A stretch of DNA of 64,000 bases, taken from assembly GCF_002843605.1 (NCBI RefSeq), contig NZ_CP025263.1, positions 1,990,501-2,054,500 on the forward strand, written 5' to 3'. The position numbers and the translations under genes were made by a program. Below the pieces are notes generated by a model. That model did no database searches. It was not told where the DNA came from and worked only from the letters and a program-made list of their open reading frames with translations. The DNA comes from Pseudomonas sp. S09G 359. Lineage in GTDB: Bacteria > Pseudomonadota > Gammaproteobacteria > Pseudomonadales > Pseudomonadaceae. Positions 17,897-29,463 of this stretch are shown piece by piece (the stretch's first letter is position 1; each line of letters begins with the position of its first letter).

Positions 17897-18271
17897 GTGA
17901 ATAGCCAACGACCTGTAAACCTAGACCTAAGGACCATCAAACTCCCCATCACCGGCGTTACGTCGTTCCTGCACCGTGTTTCCGGCATCATCCTGTTCCT
18001 GGGCTTGGGCATCATGCTTTATGCATTGAGCAAATCCCTGGGTTCCGAGGAAGGTTACGCCGAGGTGAAGGCATGCTTGACCAGTCCGCTGGCCAAGTTC
18101 GTAGCATGGGGCCTCCTGTCCTCTCTTCTGTATCACCTGGTAGCCGGTGTGCGCCACTTGATCATGGACATGGGCATCGGTGAGACGCTGGAAGGCGGCC
18201 GCCGTGGCTCGAAAATCATCATCGCCATTTCCGTGGTGCTGATCGTTCTGGCAGGAGTTTGGATATGGTAA
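17897..18271 (+). CDS. sdhC: Succinate dehydrogenase cytochrome b556 subunit
   Basis: A 124-residue membrane anchor of complex II with three helices (about 25-48, 68-90, 104-123). The heme-ligand histidine lies in LLYHLVAGVRHLIMD, and the quinone-site region SFLHRVSG is near the first helix. The open frame begins at GTG 17897 (MNSQRPVNLDL), which has no ribosome site. The well-spaced AGGGG site (17870-17874) instead serves GTG 17884, which reads V-K-K-S-R-E-stop because of seven A's. With six A's it would read VKKAV and continue in frame into NSQRPV. So the true start may be 17884 with an A-run indel, slippage or a sequencing error. First gene of sdhCDAB-sucAB-lpd-sucCD. Confidence 0.9.
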   Translation: MNSQRPVNLDLRTIKLPITGVTSFLHRVSGIILFLGLGIMLYALSKSLGSEEGYAEVKACLTSPLAKFVAWGLLSSLLYHLVAGVRHLIMDMGIGETLEGGRRGSKIIIAISVVLIVLAGVWIW

Positions 18272-18633
18272 CCAGCGTTACGAACCTTTCGCGTTCGGGC
18301 CTCTATGACTGGATGGCACAGCGTGTGTCTGCGGTCGTTCTCGCGGCTTATTTCATTTTCCTGATCGGATACCTCGTCGCAAACCCGGGCATCGGCTATG
18401 AGCAATGGCACGGCCTGTTTTCCCACAATGCGATGCGAATCTTCAGTCTGCTGGCCCTTGTAGCCCTGGGCGCTCACGCCTGGGTCGGCATGTGGACCAT
18501 CGCGACCGACTACCTGACGCCGATGGCGCTGGGCAAGTCCGCGACCGCAGTCCGTTTCCTCTTCCAGGCAGTCTGCGGCGTTGCAATGTTCGCGTACTTC
18601 GTCTGGGGTGTGCAGATTCTTTGGGGTATCTGA
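18265..18633 (+). CDS. sdhD: Succinate dehydrogenase hydrophobic membrane anchor subunit
   Basis: A 122-residue protein with three membrane helices (about 20-42, 55-77, 94-117). The conserved GAHAWVGMWTIATDY carries the heme-ligand histidine and the quinone-site tyrosine. With SdhC it holds heme b and the ubiquinone site. ATG 18265 overlaps the sdhC stop by 7 nt (ATGGTAA) and follows GGAG; a TTG two codons upstream is less likely. Translation is coupled to sdhC. Confidence 0.95.
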   Translation: MVTSVTNLSRSGLYDWMAQRVSAVVLAAYFIFLIGYLVANPGIGYEQWHGLFSHNAMRIFSLLALVALGAHAWVGMWTIATDYLTPMALGKSATAVRFLFQAVCGVAMFAYFVWGVQILWGI

Positions 18634-18636
18634 TTC

Positions 18637-20409
18637 ATGGCTAACATTCCAACTATTTCATTCGACGCCATCATTATTGGTGGCGGCGGTGCTGGCATGC
18701 GCGCAGCGCTGCAGCTGGCTCAGGGCGGTCACAAGACTGCCGTGATCACCAAGGTGTTCCCGACGCGTTCCCACACCGTATCGGCCCAAGGTGGCATCAC
18801 CTGCGCCATCGCCTCCGCCGACCCGAACGATGACTGGCGCTGGCACATGTACGATACCGTCAAGGGTTCCGACTACATCGGTGACCAGGACGCTATCGAA
18901 TACATGTGTCAGGAAGGCCCGGCTGCGGTGTTCGAGCTGGACCACATGGGTCTGCCGTTCTCCCGTACCGAACAAGGTCGTATCTACCAGCGTCCATTCG
19001 GCGGCCAGTCGAAGGATTACGGTAAAGGCGGCCAGGCTGCCCGTACCTGCGCGGCGTCCGACCGTACCGGTCACGCACTGCTGCACACCCTTTATCAGGG
19101 CAACCTGAAAGCCGGTACTACGTTCCTGAACGAGTACTACGCTGTCGATCTGGTGAAAAACTCGCAAGGCGAGTTCGTCGGTGTGATCGCCATCTGCATC
19201 GAAACCGGTGAAACCACCTACATCCGCGCCAAGGCTACCGTGCTGGCGACGGGCGGTGCAGGCCGTATCTACGCCTCCACCACCAACGCCCTGATCAACA
19301 CCGGCGACGGCGTTGGCATGGCTCTGCGTGCTGGCGTGCCGGTGCAAGACATCGAAATGTGGCAGTTCCACCCGACCGGTATCGCCGGTGCCGGTGTACT
19401 GGTTACCGAAGGTTGCCGTGGTGAAGGTGGATACCTGATCAACAAGCACGGCGAGCGTTTCATGGAGCGTTATGCTCCGAACGCGAAAGACCTGGCTGGT
19501 CGTGACGTTGTTGCCCGTTCGATGGTTAAAGAAATCATCGCCGGCAACGGCTGTGGTCCGAATGGCGACCACGTACTGCTGAAGCTCGATCACCTCGGTG
19601 AAGAAGTGCTGCACAGCCGCTTGCCTGGTATCTGCGAGCTGTCCAAGACCTTTGCTCACGTTGACCCGGTGGTTGCTCCGGTTCCGGTCGTGCCGACTTG
19701 CCACTATATGATGGGCGGCGTGCCGACCAACATTCATGGCCAGGCGATCACCCAGAACGCTGAAGGCGTGGACGAAATCATCCACGGCCTGTTCGCGGTA
19801 GGCGAAGTGGCCTGCGTATCGGTACACGGTGCCAACCGCCTGGGCGGCAACTCGCTGCTCGACCTGGTGGTATTCGGCCGTGCTGCCGGCCTGCACCTGG
19901 AAAAAGCGCTGACTGACGGCATCGAATACGATGACGCCACCGACGCCAACATCGAAGCCGCCCTGGCGCGTCTGAACGCTCTGAACGAGCGCACCGATGG
20001 CGAAGACGTGGCAACCCTGCGTCGCGAGCTGCAAAGCTGCATGCAGAACTACTTCGGTGTATTCCGTACCGGCGAATACATGCAGAAAGGTATTGCCCAG
20101 TTGGCCGACCTGCGTACGCGCATCGCCAACGTCAAGATCAACGATAAGTCGCAGGCGTTCAACACTGCGCGTATCGAAGCTCTGGAACTGCAAAACCTGC
20201 TGGAAGTGGCTGAAGCGACTGCAATCGCCGCCGAGGTTCGTAAAGAATCCCGTGGTGCACACGCCCGTGAAGACTTTGAAGATCGCGACGACGAAAACTG
20301 GTTGTGCCACACCCTGTACTTCCCGGGTGACAAGCGCGTAACCAAGCGTGCCGTGAACTTCTCGCCGAAGACGGTTCCGACGTTTGAACCGAAGATTCGG
20401 ACTTACTAA
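18637..20409 (+). CDS. sdhA: Succinate dehydrogenase flavoprotein subunit
   Basis: A 590-residue FAD subunit of complex II. The dinucleotide motif GGGGAG is at 15-20, and FAD is attached to His46 in [11 protein letters not shown]. The capping-domain and active-site motifs include [27 protein letters not shown] and the C-terminal catalytic arginine region. It oxidises succinate to fumarate at the inner face of the inner membrane. It starts 3 nt after sdhD and ends 11 nt before the sdhB ATG. All key residues are present. Confidence 0.98.
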   Translation: MANIPTISFDAIIIGGGGAGMRAALQLAQGGHKTAVITKVFPTRSHTVSAQGGITCAIASADPNDDWRWHMYDTVKGSDYIGDQDAIEYMCQEGPAAVFELDHMGLPFSRTEQGRIYQRPFGGQSKDYGKGGQAARTCAASDRTGHALLHTLYQGNLKAGTTFLNEYYAVDLVKNSQGEFVGVIAICIETGETTYIRAKATVLATGGAGRIYASTTNALINTGDGVGMALRAGVPVQDIEMWQFHPTGIAGAGVLVTEGCRGEGGYLINKHGERFMERYAPNAKDLAGRDVVARSMVKEIIAGNGCGPNGDHVLLKLDHLGEEVLHSRLPGICELSKTFAHVDPVVAPVPVVPTCHYMMGGVPTNIHGQAITQNAEGVDEIIHGLFAVGEVACVSVHGANRLGGNSLLDLVVFGRAAGLHLEKALTDGIEYDDATDANIEAALARLNALNERTDGEDVATLRRELQSCMQNYFGVFRTGEYMQKGIAQLADLRTRIANVKINDKSQAFNTARIEALELQNLLEVAEATAIAAEVRKESRGAHAREDFEDRDDENWLCHTLYFPGDKRVTKRAVNFSPKTVPTFEPKIRTY

Positions 20410-20420
20410 GGGTGGCTGCC

Positions 20421-21125
20421 ATGTTGAAAGTCAGTGTTTACCGCTACAACCCTGATCAGGACGCTGCGCCGTTCATGCAGGAATTCCAGGTCGATACCGG
20501 TGGTAAAGACTTGATGGTGCTGGATGTATTGGCACTGATCAAAGAGCAGGACGAAGGTTTCTCGTATCGTCGCTCTTGCCGTGAGGGTGTTTGTGGCTCC
20601 GACGGCATGAACATCAACGGCAAAAACGGCCTGGCGTGCATCACGCCGCTGTCCGCCGTGGTTAAAGGTAACAAGCTGATCGTTCGTCCTCTGCCAGGTT
20701 TGCCGGTTATCCGTGACCTGGTCGTCGATATGAGCATCTTCTACAAGCAATACGAGAAAGTTAAGCCGTTCCTGCAGAACGACACGCCGGCTCCGGCCAT
20801 CGAGCGTCTGCAGTCCCCTGAAGAGCGTGAAAAGCTCGACGGTCTGTACGAGTGCATCCTGTGCGCTTGCTGCTCGACCTCGTGCCCGTCCTTCTGGTGG
20901 AACCCGGACAAGTTCCTGGGTCCAGCTGCTCTGCTGCAAGCGTACCGCTTCCTGGCAGACAGCCGTGACACCAAGACGTCCGAGCGTCTGGCTTCACTGG
21001 ATGACCCGTTCAGCGTATTCCGCTGCCGCGGGATCATGAACTGCGTCAACGTATGTCCCAAAGGCCTGAACCCGACTAAGGCCATTGGTCACATCCGTAA
21101 CATGCTGCTGCAAAGCGGCGTGTAA
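20421..21125 (+). CDS. sdhB: Succinate dehydrogenase iron-sulfur subunit
   Basis: A 234-residue subunit carrying three Fe-S clusters: the 2Fe-2S ferredoxin domain (SCREGVCGSDGMNINGKNGL then AC), the 4Fe-4S motif CILCACCSTSCPSFWW and the 3Fe-4S motif CRGIMNCVNVCPKGLNP. It passes electrons from FAD to ubiquinone. ATG 20421 was chosen over the in-frame GTG at 20412 because GGTGG is well spaced and MLKVSVYRYNPDQD matches the family N terminus. After its stop comes a 262-nt leader before sucA. Confidence 0.97.
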   Translation: MLKVSVYRYNPDQDAAPFMQEFQVDTGGKDLMVLDVLALIKEQDEGFSYRRSCREGVCGSDGMNINGKNGLACITPLSAVVKGNKLIVRPLPGLPVIRDLVVDMSIFYKQYEKVKPFLQNDTPAPAIERLQSPEEREKLDGLYECILCACCSTSCPSFWWNPDKFLGPAALLQAYRFLADSRDTKTSERLASLDDPFSVFRCRGIMNCVNVCPKGLNPTKAIGHIRNMLLQSGV

Positions 21126-21264
21126 CTGACGTTGTAGTAAAAGCAGGACCGTTGTGCCCGTAAATGCTGCGGCGCAGGCTTCAACCGGCGCCGTAGTTTT
21201 AACTTGAGCAGCGACTTACAAAGCCGCGGCTCTTATTTTGAAGAAATGAGACAAGCAGGGGCAT

Positions 21265-21282
21265 TCGGGTTGGTACCCGAAC
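21265..21282 (+). other. Hairpin in the sucA leader
   Basis: Perfect stem TTCGGGT / ACCCGAA with a TGGT tetraloop, about 105 nt before the sucA ATG in the 262-nt sdhB-sucA gap. No T-run follows, so it is more likely a processing or stability element than a terminator. Confidence 0.5.
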
Positions 21283-21387
21283 TATCAGCGTGATCCTAAG
21301 TGGCTTGTTTTGGTCGCTGCACTTGGCCTTTTGCAAGCAAACTCGGTGTTTTCGCCGGTGGTGTCCCCAAATCGAGGGTGACCAAGC

Positions 21388-24219
21388 ATGCAAGAAAGCG
21401 TGATGCAGCGCATGTGGAACAGCGGCTATCTTTCAGGTGGTAACGCTGCCTATGTGGAAGAGCTTTATGAGCTCTACCTGCACGACCCTAACGCTGTGCC
21501 AGAAGAATGGCGCACCAAATTTCAGACGTTGTCTTCAGACGGCAACGCTGCCACCGATGTATCGCACGCAACAATTCGCGATCAGTTTGTGCTGCTGGCA
21601 AAGAACCAGCGCCGCGCCCAGCCGGTTTCCGCCGGTAGCGTGAGCAGCGAGCACGAGAAGAAGCAAGTTGAAGTATTGCGACTGATCCAGGCCTACCGGA
21701 TGCGTGGCCACCAGGCGGCCCAGCTTGACCCGCTGGGGCTCTGGCAGCGTCCTGCACCTGCTGACCTGTCGATCAATCATTACGGCTTGACCAATGCCGA
21801 TCTTGATACGACCTTCCGTGCCGGCGACCTGTTCATCGGCAAAGAGGAAGCGAGCCTACGCGAAATTCACGAAGCGTTGCAGCAGACATATTGCCGCACC
21901 ATTGGCGCTGAGTTCACGCACATCACTGATTCCGAGCAACGCCACTGGTTCCAGCATCGCCTGGAAGGCGTGCGCGGCCGTCCGGTGCTGTCCGCGGATG
22001 TACGCAGCCACCTGCTCGAGCGCGTGACCGCAGCTGAAGGCCTGGAAAAATACCTGGGTACCAAATACCCGGGCACCAAGCGTTTCGGCCTGGAAGGCGG
22101 CGAAAGCCTGATTCCGATGCTCGACGAGCTGATCCAGCGTTCCGGTTCCTACGGTACCAAGGAAATCGTGATCGGCATGGCTCACCGTGGTCGCCTGAAC
22201 GTGTTGGTCAACACCTTCGGCAAGAACCCGCGCGAGCTGTTCGACGAGTTCGAAGGCAAGAAGAAGGTCGAGCTGGGTTCCGGTGACGTTAAATACCACC
22301 AGGGCTTCTCGTCCAACGTGATGACCACCGGCGGTGAAGTTCACCTGGCCATGGCCTTCAACCCATCCCACCTGGAAATCGTTTCTCCAGTGGTCGAGGG
22401 TTCGGTACGTGCTCGCCAGGATCGTCGTAACGACACCACCGGTGAGAAGGTTCTGCCGATTTCCATCCACGGTGACGCGGCGTTCGCCGGTCAAGGCGTG
22501 GTCCTGGAAACGTTCCAGATGTCGCAGACTCGCGGCTTCAAGACCGGCGGTACCGTTCACATCGTCATCAACAACCAAGTGGGCTTCACCATCAGCAACC
22601 CGCTGGATGCGCGCTCTACCGAGTACGCGACCGACGTTGCCAAGATGATCCAGGCGCCGATCCTCCATGTGAATGGTGATGATCCGGAAGCCGTGTTGTT
22701 CGTGACCCAGTTGGCCATCGACTACCGCATGCAGTTCAAGCGTGACGTGGTGATCGACCTGGTTTGCTACCGCCGTCGCGGTCACAACGAAGCCGACGAA
22801 CCGAGCGGCACCCAGCCGTTGATGTACCAGCAGATCACCAAGCAGCGCACTACCCGTGAGCTGTACGCCGAAAGCCTGACCAAGGCCGGCGTGCTGGATG
22901 ATGCGCGTGTTCAGGCGAAGATCGATGAATACCGCAACGCGCTGGACAACGGTCTGCACGTAGTGAAAAGCCTGGTTAAAGAGCCGAACAAAGAGTTGTT
23001 CGTGGACTGGCGCCCGTACCTGGGTCACGCCTGGACTGCACGTCACGACACTTCGTTCGATCTGAAAACCCTGCAGGAACTGTCTGCCAAGCTGCTGGAA
23101 ATTCCAGAAGGCTTCGTGGTGCAGCGTCAGGTTGCGAAGATCTACGAAGACCGTCAGAAGATGCAAGCCGGCGGCCTGCCGATCAACTGGGGTTACGCCG
23201 AAACCATGGCGTACGCGACCCTGGCGTTCGAAGGTCACCCGATCCGCATGACCGGCCAGGACATCGGCCGTGGTACGTTCTCGCACCGTCATGCTGTGCT
23301 GCACAACCAGAAAGACGCGGGTACCTACATCCCGTTGCAGAACCTGTACGAAGGCCAGCCACGTTTCGACCTGTACGATTCGTTCCTGTCCGAAGAAGCC
23401 GTACTGGCGTTCGAATACGGCTACTCCACCACCACGCCTAACGCGCTGGTGATCTGGGAAGCCCAGTTCGGCGACTTCGCCAACGGTGCCCAGGTGGTTA
23501 TCGACCAGTTCATCACCAGCGGCGAGCACAAGTGGGGCCGTCTGTGCGGTCTGACCATGTTGCTGCCGCACGGTTATGAAGGTCAGGGTCCGGAGCACTC
23601 CTCGGCCCGTCTGGAGCGTTACCTGCAGCTGTGCGCCGAGCACAACATCCAGGTGTGCGTGCCGACTACCCCGGCCCAGATCTACCACTTGCTGCGTCGC
23701 CAGGTGATCCGCCCGCTGCGCAAGCCGCTGGTAGTGCTGACCCCGAAATCGCTGTTGCGTCATAAATTGGCCATCTCGACCCTGGAAGATCTGGCCGACG
23801 GTTCGTTCCAGACCGTGATTCCGGAAATCGACACGCTGGACGCCGCCAAAGTCACGCGCCTGGTCCTGTGCAGCGGCAAGGTCTACTACGACTTGCTGGA
23901 AAAACGCCGTGCCGAAGGCCGCGAAGACATCGCTATCGTGCGTATCGAGCAGCTTTACCCGTTCCCGGAAGACGACCTGATGGAGGCCATCGCGCCTTAT
24001 ACCAACCTCACCAATGTGGTGTGGTGTCAGGAAGAACCGATGAACCAGGGCGCTTGGTACAGCAGCCAGCATCATTTGCGTCGCAGCATCGGCAACCATA
24101 ACAAGGCCCTGGGTCTTGAGTACGCCGGTCGTGATGCTTCTGCTGCACCTGCGTGTGGTTATGCGTCGATGCACGCCGAGCAGCAGGAAAAACTGCTGCA
24201 AGATGCTTTCACTGTTTAA
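21388..24219 (+). CDS. sucA: 2-oxoglutarate dehydrogenase E1 component
   Basis: A 943-residue ThDP-dependent E1 subunit of the 2-oxoglutarate dehydrogenase complex. The N terminus MQRMWNSGYLSGGNAAYVEELYELYL is the E2-binding tail; the ThDP motif begins GDAAFAGQGVVLETFQMS and ends VINNQVGFT. Active-site histidines lie in GMAHRGRLNVL and GRGTFSHRHAV. It decarboxylates 2-oxoglutarate and transfers succinyl to the lipoyl group of SucB. GAGGGTGACC lies before the ATG. Full family length, no anomalies. Confidence 0.98.
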   Translation: MQESVMQRMWNSGYLSGGNAAYVEELYELYLHDPNAVPEEWRTKFQTLSSDGNAATDVSHATIRDQFVLLAKNQRRAQPVSAGSVSSEHEKKQVEVLRLIQAYRMRGHQAAQLDPLGLWQRPAPADLSINHYGLTNADLDTTFRAGDLFIGKEEASLREIHEALQQTYCRTIGAEFTHITDSEQRHWFQHRLEGVRGRPVLSADVRSHLLERVTAAEGLEKYLGTKYPGTKRFGLEGGESLIPMLDELIQRSGSYGTKEIVIGMAHRGRLNVLVNTFGKNPRELFDEFEGKKKVELGSGDVKYHQGFSSNVMTTGGEVHLAMAFNPSHLEIVSPVVEGSVRARQDRRNDTTGEKVLPISIHGDAAFAGQGVVLETFQMSQTRGFKTGGTVHIVINNQVGFTISNPLDARSTEYATDVAKMIQAPILHVNGDDPEAVLFVTQLAIDYRMQFKRDVVIDLVCYRRRGHNEADEPSGTQPLMYQQITKQRTTRELYAESLTKAGVLDDARVQAKIDEYRNALDNGLHVVKSLVKEPNKELFVDWRPYLGHAWTARHDTSFDLKTLQELSAKLLEIPEGFVVQRQVAKIYEDRQKMQAGGLPINWGYAETMAYATLAFEGHPIRMTGQDIGRGTFSHRHAVLHNQKDAGTYIPLQNLYEGQPRFDLYDSFLSEEAVLAFEYGYSTTTPNALVIWEAQFGDFANGAQVVIDQFITSGEHKWGRLCGLTMLLPHGYEGQGPEHSSARLERYLQLCAEHNIQVCVPTTPAQIYHLLRRQVIRPLRKPLVVLTPKSLLRHKLAISTLEDLADGSFQTVIPEIDTLDAAKVTRLVLCSGKVYYDLLEKRRAEGREDIAIVRIEQLYPFPEDDLMEAIAPYTNLTNVVWCQEEPMNQGAWYSSQHHLRRSIGNHNKALGLEYAGRDASAAPACGYASMHAEQQEKLLQDAFTV

Positions 24220-24263
24220 CGCCTTCGCGCTGACTGAAACCGAATTTTAAGGACCCACAGATA

Positions 24264-25493
24264 ATGGCTATCGAAATCAAAGCCCCGTCATTCCCGGAAT
24301 CGGTTGCCGATGGCACCGTTGCCACCTGGCACAAGAAACCAGGCGACGCCGTAAAGCGTGACGACCTGATCGTCGACATCGAGACCGACAAAGTCGTTCT
24401 GGAAGTGTTGGCCGAAGCTGACGGCGTACTGGGCGCAATCGTTGCCGAAGAGGGCGCTACCGTCCTGTCGAACCAGGTACTGGGCTCGATCGAAGCAGGC
24501 GGCGCTGCTGCCGCTGCTCCAGCCGCCGCTGCTGCTGCTGCTCCGGCTGCCGCACCTGCCGCTGCCGCTCCGGCTGCCGGTGCTGAAGATCCAATCGCTG
24601 CACCGGCTGCACGTCAGCTGGCGGAAGAAAACGGCATCAACCTGGCTTCCATCAAAGGCACCGGCAAAGACGGCCGTGTGACCAAGGAAGACGTGGTTGC
24701 TGCTGTTGAAGCCAAGAAAAACGCTCCAGCTGCCGCACCTGCCAAGGCTGCTGCCCCGGCTGCCGCTGCGCCTGTGTTCGCCGCTGGCGACCGCACCGAG
24801 AAGCGCGTACCGATGACCCGCGTACGTGCCACCGTGGCCAAGCGTCTGGTTGAAGCTCAGTCGAACATGGCGATGCTGACCACTTTCAACGAAGTCGACA
24901 TGACCGAAGTCATGGCCCTGCGTTCGAAGTACAAGGATCTGTTCGAGAAGTCCCACAACGGCGTGCGCCTGGGCTTCATGTCGTTCTTCGTGAAAGCGGC
25001 CACCGAAGCGCTGAAACGCTTCCCGGCAGTTAACGCTTCCATCGACGGCGGCGACATCGTTTACCATGGCTATGCAGACGTCGGCGTTGCCGTGTCCAGC
25101 GACCGTGGCCTGGTGGTTCCGGTTCTGCGTAACGCCGAGCTGATGAGCCTGGCTGAAATCGAAGGCGGCATCGCCGGCTTCGGTAAGAAAGCCCGTGACG
25201 GCAAGCTGACCATCGACGAGATGACCGGCGGTACCTTCACCATCACTAACGGTGGTACCTTCGGTTCGATGATGTCGACGCCGATCGTCAACCCACCGCA
25301 AGCTGCGATCCTGGGCATGCACAACATCATCCAGCGTCCGATGGCCATCAATGGCCAAGTCGTGATCCGCCCGATGATGTACTTGGCGCTGTCGTACGAT
25401 CACCGCCTGATCGATGGTAAAGAAGCCGTGACTTTCCTGGTGACCATCAAGAACCTGCTGGAAGACCCGGCTCGTCTGCTGCTGGATATCTGA
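24264..25493 (+). CDS. sucB: Dihydrolipoyl succinyltransferase (E2 of the 2-oxoglutarate dehydrogenase complex)
   Basis: 409 residues. One lipoyl domain (1-75) with the lipoylated Lys43 in [12 protein letters not shown]; an Ala/Pro-rich flexible linker (about 77-108); the peripheral subunit-binding domain (about 112-148, [12 protein letters not shown]...[10 protein letters not shown]); a second Ala/Pro linker (about 152-170); and the catalytic acyltransferase domain ending with [13 protein letters not shown] (catalytic His and Asp). Starts 44 nt after sucA, preceded by AAGGA. The linkers are encoded by GCT/GCC/CCG runs, an internal repeat typical of E2 genes. Confidence 0.97.
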   Translation: MAIEIKAPSFPESVADGTVATWHKKPGDAVKRDDLIVDIETDKVVLEVLAEADGVLGAIVAEEGATVLSNQVLGSIEAGGAAAAAPAAAAAAAPAAAPAAAAPAAGAEDPIAAPAARQLAEENGINLASIKGTGKDGRVTKEDVVAAVEAKKNAPAAAPAKAAAPAAAAPVFAAGDRTEKRVPMTRVRATVAKRLVEAQSNMAMLTTFNEVDMTEVMALRSKYKDLFEKSHNGVRLGFMSFFVKAATEALKRFPAVNASIDGGDIVYHGYADVGVAVSSDRGLVVPVLRNAELMSLAEIEGGIAGFGKKARDGKLTIDEMTGGTFTITNGGTFGSMMSTPIVNPPQAAILGMHNIIQRPMAINGQVVIRPMMYLALSYDHRLIDGKEAVTFLVTIKNLLEDPARLLLDI

Positions 25494-25531
25494 TAGAAGC
25501 AGCTGCAGGCTCTGTGACAGGCTGCCCATAA

Positions 25532-27028
<1,497 letters not shown>

Positions 27029-27070
27029 GCGAGATAATAAGAAACCACGGCGGAGTTGCCCGTCGTGAGC

Positions 27071-27082
27071 CTTGCGCGCAAG
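27071..27082. other. Palindrome in the lpd-sucC gap
   Basis: The 204-nt gap between lpd and sucC contains a perfect CTTGCGCGCAAG palindrome, and CTTGCGC recurs at 27113-27119, inside the otherwise plain gap. It may be an operator for a separate sucCD promoter or a chance GC-rich repeat. Confidence 0.4.
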
Positions 27083-27232
27083 ACTCACCGCGGAATATCC
27101 GCTGGACGCAGCCTTGCGCAGCTTTACGGGCCTTAAGCCCCGCAAGTTGCGCAAGCAGCAGTCACAGGTGGCGCGGCACTCATAATGAGCGCAGCGCCGA
27201 ATGCGCAGTACCTAACGAAGACGGTAAAAAGC

Positions 27233-28399
27233 ATGAATCTTCACGAGTATCAGGGTAAGCAGCTGTTCGCTGAATACGGCCTGCCAGTTTCCAAGGGCTA
27301 CGCAGTAGACACCCCGGAAGCAGCAGCAGAAGCTTGCGACAAAATCGGTGGCACCGAGTGGGTTGTCAAAGCCCAGGTCCACGCTGGTGGTCGCGGTAAA
27401 GCGGGCGGCGTTAAGCTGGTTCGCAGCAAAGAAGACGCCAAGGCCTTCGCACAGCAGTGGCTGGGCAAGCGTCTGGTGACTTACCAGACTGATGCCAATG
27501 GCCAGCCAGTCACCAAGATCCTGGTTGAATCGTGCACTGATATCGCTAAAGAGCTGTACCTGGGCGCTGTCGTTGACCGTTCGAGCCGTCGCATCGTGTT
27601 CATGGCCTCCACCGAAGGTGGCGTGGACATTGAGAAGATCGCCGAAGAAACCCCAGAAAAAATTCTGAAAGCCACTATCGATCCACTGGTTGGCGCTCAG
27701 CCATTCCAGGGTCGCGAGCTGGCTTTCCAGCTGGGCCTGGAAGGCAAGCAAGTTGCCCAGTTCGCCAAGATCTTCGTAGGTCTGGCCAAACTGTTCCAGG
27801 ATCACGATCTGGCCCTGCTGGAAGTGAACCCGCTGGTGATCAAGGCTGACGGCGATCTGCACTGCCTCGACGCCAAGATCAACATCGACGCCAACGCCAT
27901 GTACCGTCAGCCTAAGCTGAAGACTTTCCACGATCCGTCGCAAGACGATCCGCGCGAAGCGCACGCTGCCAAGTTCGAACTGAACTACGTAGCCCTGGAA
28001 GGTAACATCGGTTGCATGGTCAACGGTGCTGGCCTGGCCATGGGTACCATGGACATCGTCAACCTGCATGGCGGCAAACCAGCCAACTTCCTCGACGTGG
28101 GCGGTGGTGCTACCAAAGAACGCGTTACCGAAGCCTTCAAGATCATCCTGTCCGACTCCAACGTCGCTGCAGTACTGGTCAACATCTTCGGCGGCATCGT
28201 TCGTTGCGACATGATTGCCGAAGGCATCATCGGTGCAGTGAAAGAAGTTGGCGTTAAAATCCCGGTTGTTGTTCGCCTCGAAGGTAACAACGCTGAACTG
28301 GGCGCTAAAGTACTGGCAGAAAGCGGTTTGAACATCATCGCGGCTACCAGCCTGACCGACGCTGCTCAACAAGTTGTCAAAGCTGCGGAGGGCAAATAA
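27233..28399 (+). CDS. sucC: Succinyl-CoA synthetase beta subunit (ADP-forming)
   Basis: A 388-residue ATP-grasp protein beginning [19 protein letters not shown]. Nucleotide-binding motifs [16 protein letters not shown], the EVNPL loop and the C-terminal flavodoxin-like domain ([25 protein letters not shown]) are all present. With SucD it makes succinate and ATP from succinyl-CoA. The upstream in-frame ATG at 27185 would add 16 residues not seen in the family, so 27233 is preferred although its ribosome site is weak. It overlaps the sucD start by 1 nt. Confidence 0.97.
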   Translation: MNLHEYQGKQLFAEYGLPVSKGYAVDTPEAAAEACDKIGGTEWVVKAQVHAGGRGKAGGVKLVRSKEDAKAFAQQWLGKRLVTYQTDANGQPVTKILVESCTDIAKELYLGAVVDRSSRRIVFMASTEGGVDIEKIAEETPEKILKATIDPLVGAQPFQGRELAFQLGLEGKQVAQFAKIFVGLAKLFQDHDLALLEVNPLVIKADGDLHCLDAKINIDANAMYRQPKLKTFHDPSQDDPREAHAAKFELNYVALEGNIGCMVNGAGLAMGTMDIVNLHGGKPANFLDVGGGATKERVTEAFKIILSDSNVAAVLVNIFGGIVRCDMIAEGIIGAVKEVGVKIPVVVRLEGNNAELGAKVLAESGLNIIAATSLTDAAQQVVKAAEGK

Positions 28400-29280
28400 T
28401 GAGCGTCCTGATCAATAAAGACACCAAAGTTATCTGCCAGGGTATTACCGGTTCGCAAGGTAGTTTCCACACCCAGCAAGCCATCGAATACGGCACCAAG
28501 ATGGTTGGCGGCGTAACTCCAGGCAAAGGCGGCACCGAGCACCTGGGTCTGCCAGTGTTCAACACCGTGAAAGACGCTGTAGCTGCCACTGGCGCCACCG
28601 CCAGCGTGATCTACGTTCCAGCTCCTTTCTGCAAGGACTCGATCCTGGAAGCAGCATTCGGCGGCATCAAGCTGATCGTTTGCATCACCGAAGGCATTCC
28701 TACCCTGGACATGCTGGACGCTAAAGTTAAGTGCGACGAGCTGGGTGTTACCCTGATCGGCCCTAACTGCCCAGGCGTGATCACCCCAGGCGAATGCAAG
28801 ATCGGCATCATGCCAGGTCACATTCACTTGCCAGGTAAAGTCGGTATCGTTTCGCGTTCCGGCACCCTGACCTACGAAGCTGTGAAGCAGACTACTGACG
28901 CCGGTTTCGGTCAGTCGACTTGCGTCGGCATCGGCGGTGACCCGATCCCAGGCTCCAACTTCATCGACATCCTGAAGCTGTTCCAGGAAGACCCGAAGAC
29001 CGAAGCGATCGTAATGATCGGTGAGATCGGCGGTTCGGCTGAAGAAGAAGCGGCTGCCTACATCAAGGCACACGTGACCAAGCCGGTTGTTTCCTACATC
29101 GCTGGTGTGACTGCCCCTGCGGGCAAGCGCATGGGCCATGCTGGCGCAATCATCTCTGGTGGCAAGGGTACTGCAGACGAGAAGTTTGCTGCCCTGGAAG
29201 ACGCAGGCGTTAAAACCGTGCGTTCGCTGGCAGACATCGGCAAGGCTTTGTCCGAGCTGACCGGTTGGGCTGTCAAGTAA
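28399..29280 (+). CDS. sucD: Succinyl-CoA synthetase alpha subunit
   Basis: A 293-residue CoA-binding subunit. The N-terminal Rossmann-like CoA domain starts [19 protein letters not shown]; the phosphohistidine is in [15 protein letters not shown] near residue 246, with [20 protein letters not shown] upstream. The start codon overlaps the sucC stop (TAATG). A hairpin terminator follows 30 nt past the stop, marking the end of the sdh-suc block. Confidence 0.98.
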   Translation: MSVLINKDTKVICQGITGSQGSFHTQQAIEYGTKMVGGVTPGKGGTEHLGLPVFNTVKDAVAATGATASVIYVPAPFCKDSILEAAFGGIKLIVCITEGIPTLDMLDAKVKCDELGVTLIGPNCPGVITPGECKIGIMPGHIHLPGKVGIVSRSGTLTYEAVKQTTDAGFGQSTCVGIGGDPIPGSNFIDILKLFQEDPKTEAIVMIGEIGGSAEEEAAAYIKAHVTKPVVSYIAGVTAPAGKRMGHAGAIISGGKGTADEKFAALEDAGVKTVRSLADIGKALSELTGWAVK

Positions 29281-29310
29281 GCTTCGCGCTTAGCTGACGC
29301 TTTACCAAGC

Positions 29311-29334
29311 AAAGGCCACCTTCGGGTGGCCTTT
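29311..29334 (+). terminator. Hairpin terminator after sucD
   Basis: Perfect 10-bp stem AAAGGCCACC / GGTGGCCTTT with loop TTCG; the T-run is short. Confidence 0.75.
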
Positions 29335-29343
29335 GTGCGTTCT

Positions 29344-29430
29344 GTGGGAGGGGGCTTGCCCCCGATGGGGGAGTGTCAGTTGATAACGCTATAACTGACC
29401 CACTGCTATCGGGGGCAAGCCCCCTCCCAC
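29344..29430. repeat. REP doublet, GGGGGC type
   Basis: Inverted copies at 29344-29366 and 29408-29430 just past the sucD terminator. Confidence 0.9.
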
Positions 29431-29463
29431 ATTTGAATCTATTGCCAGATTAAGTACGAAAAC

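Noticed and set aside
18658..20310. A 550-codon minus-strand frame opposite sdhA
   Set aside because: Antisense shadow; sdhA on the plus strand has all catalytic residues.
21856..24201. A 781-codon minus-strand frame opposite sucA
   Set aside because: Shadow of the sucA codon pattern; no recognisable domain and no ribosome site.
24500..24780. GCT/GCC/CCG runs in sucB as a possible insertion or satellite
   Set aside because: They encode the normal Ala/Pro linkers between E2 domains.
27185..27232. An N-terminal extension of sucC from ATG 27185
   Set aside because: No ribosome site, and the family N terminus MNLHEYQGK begins at 27233.
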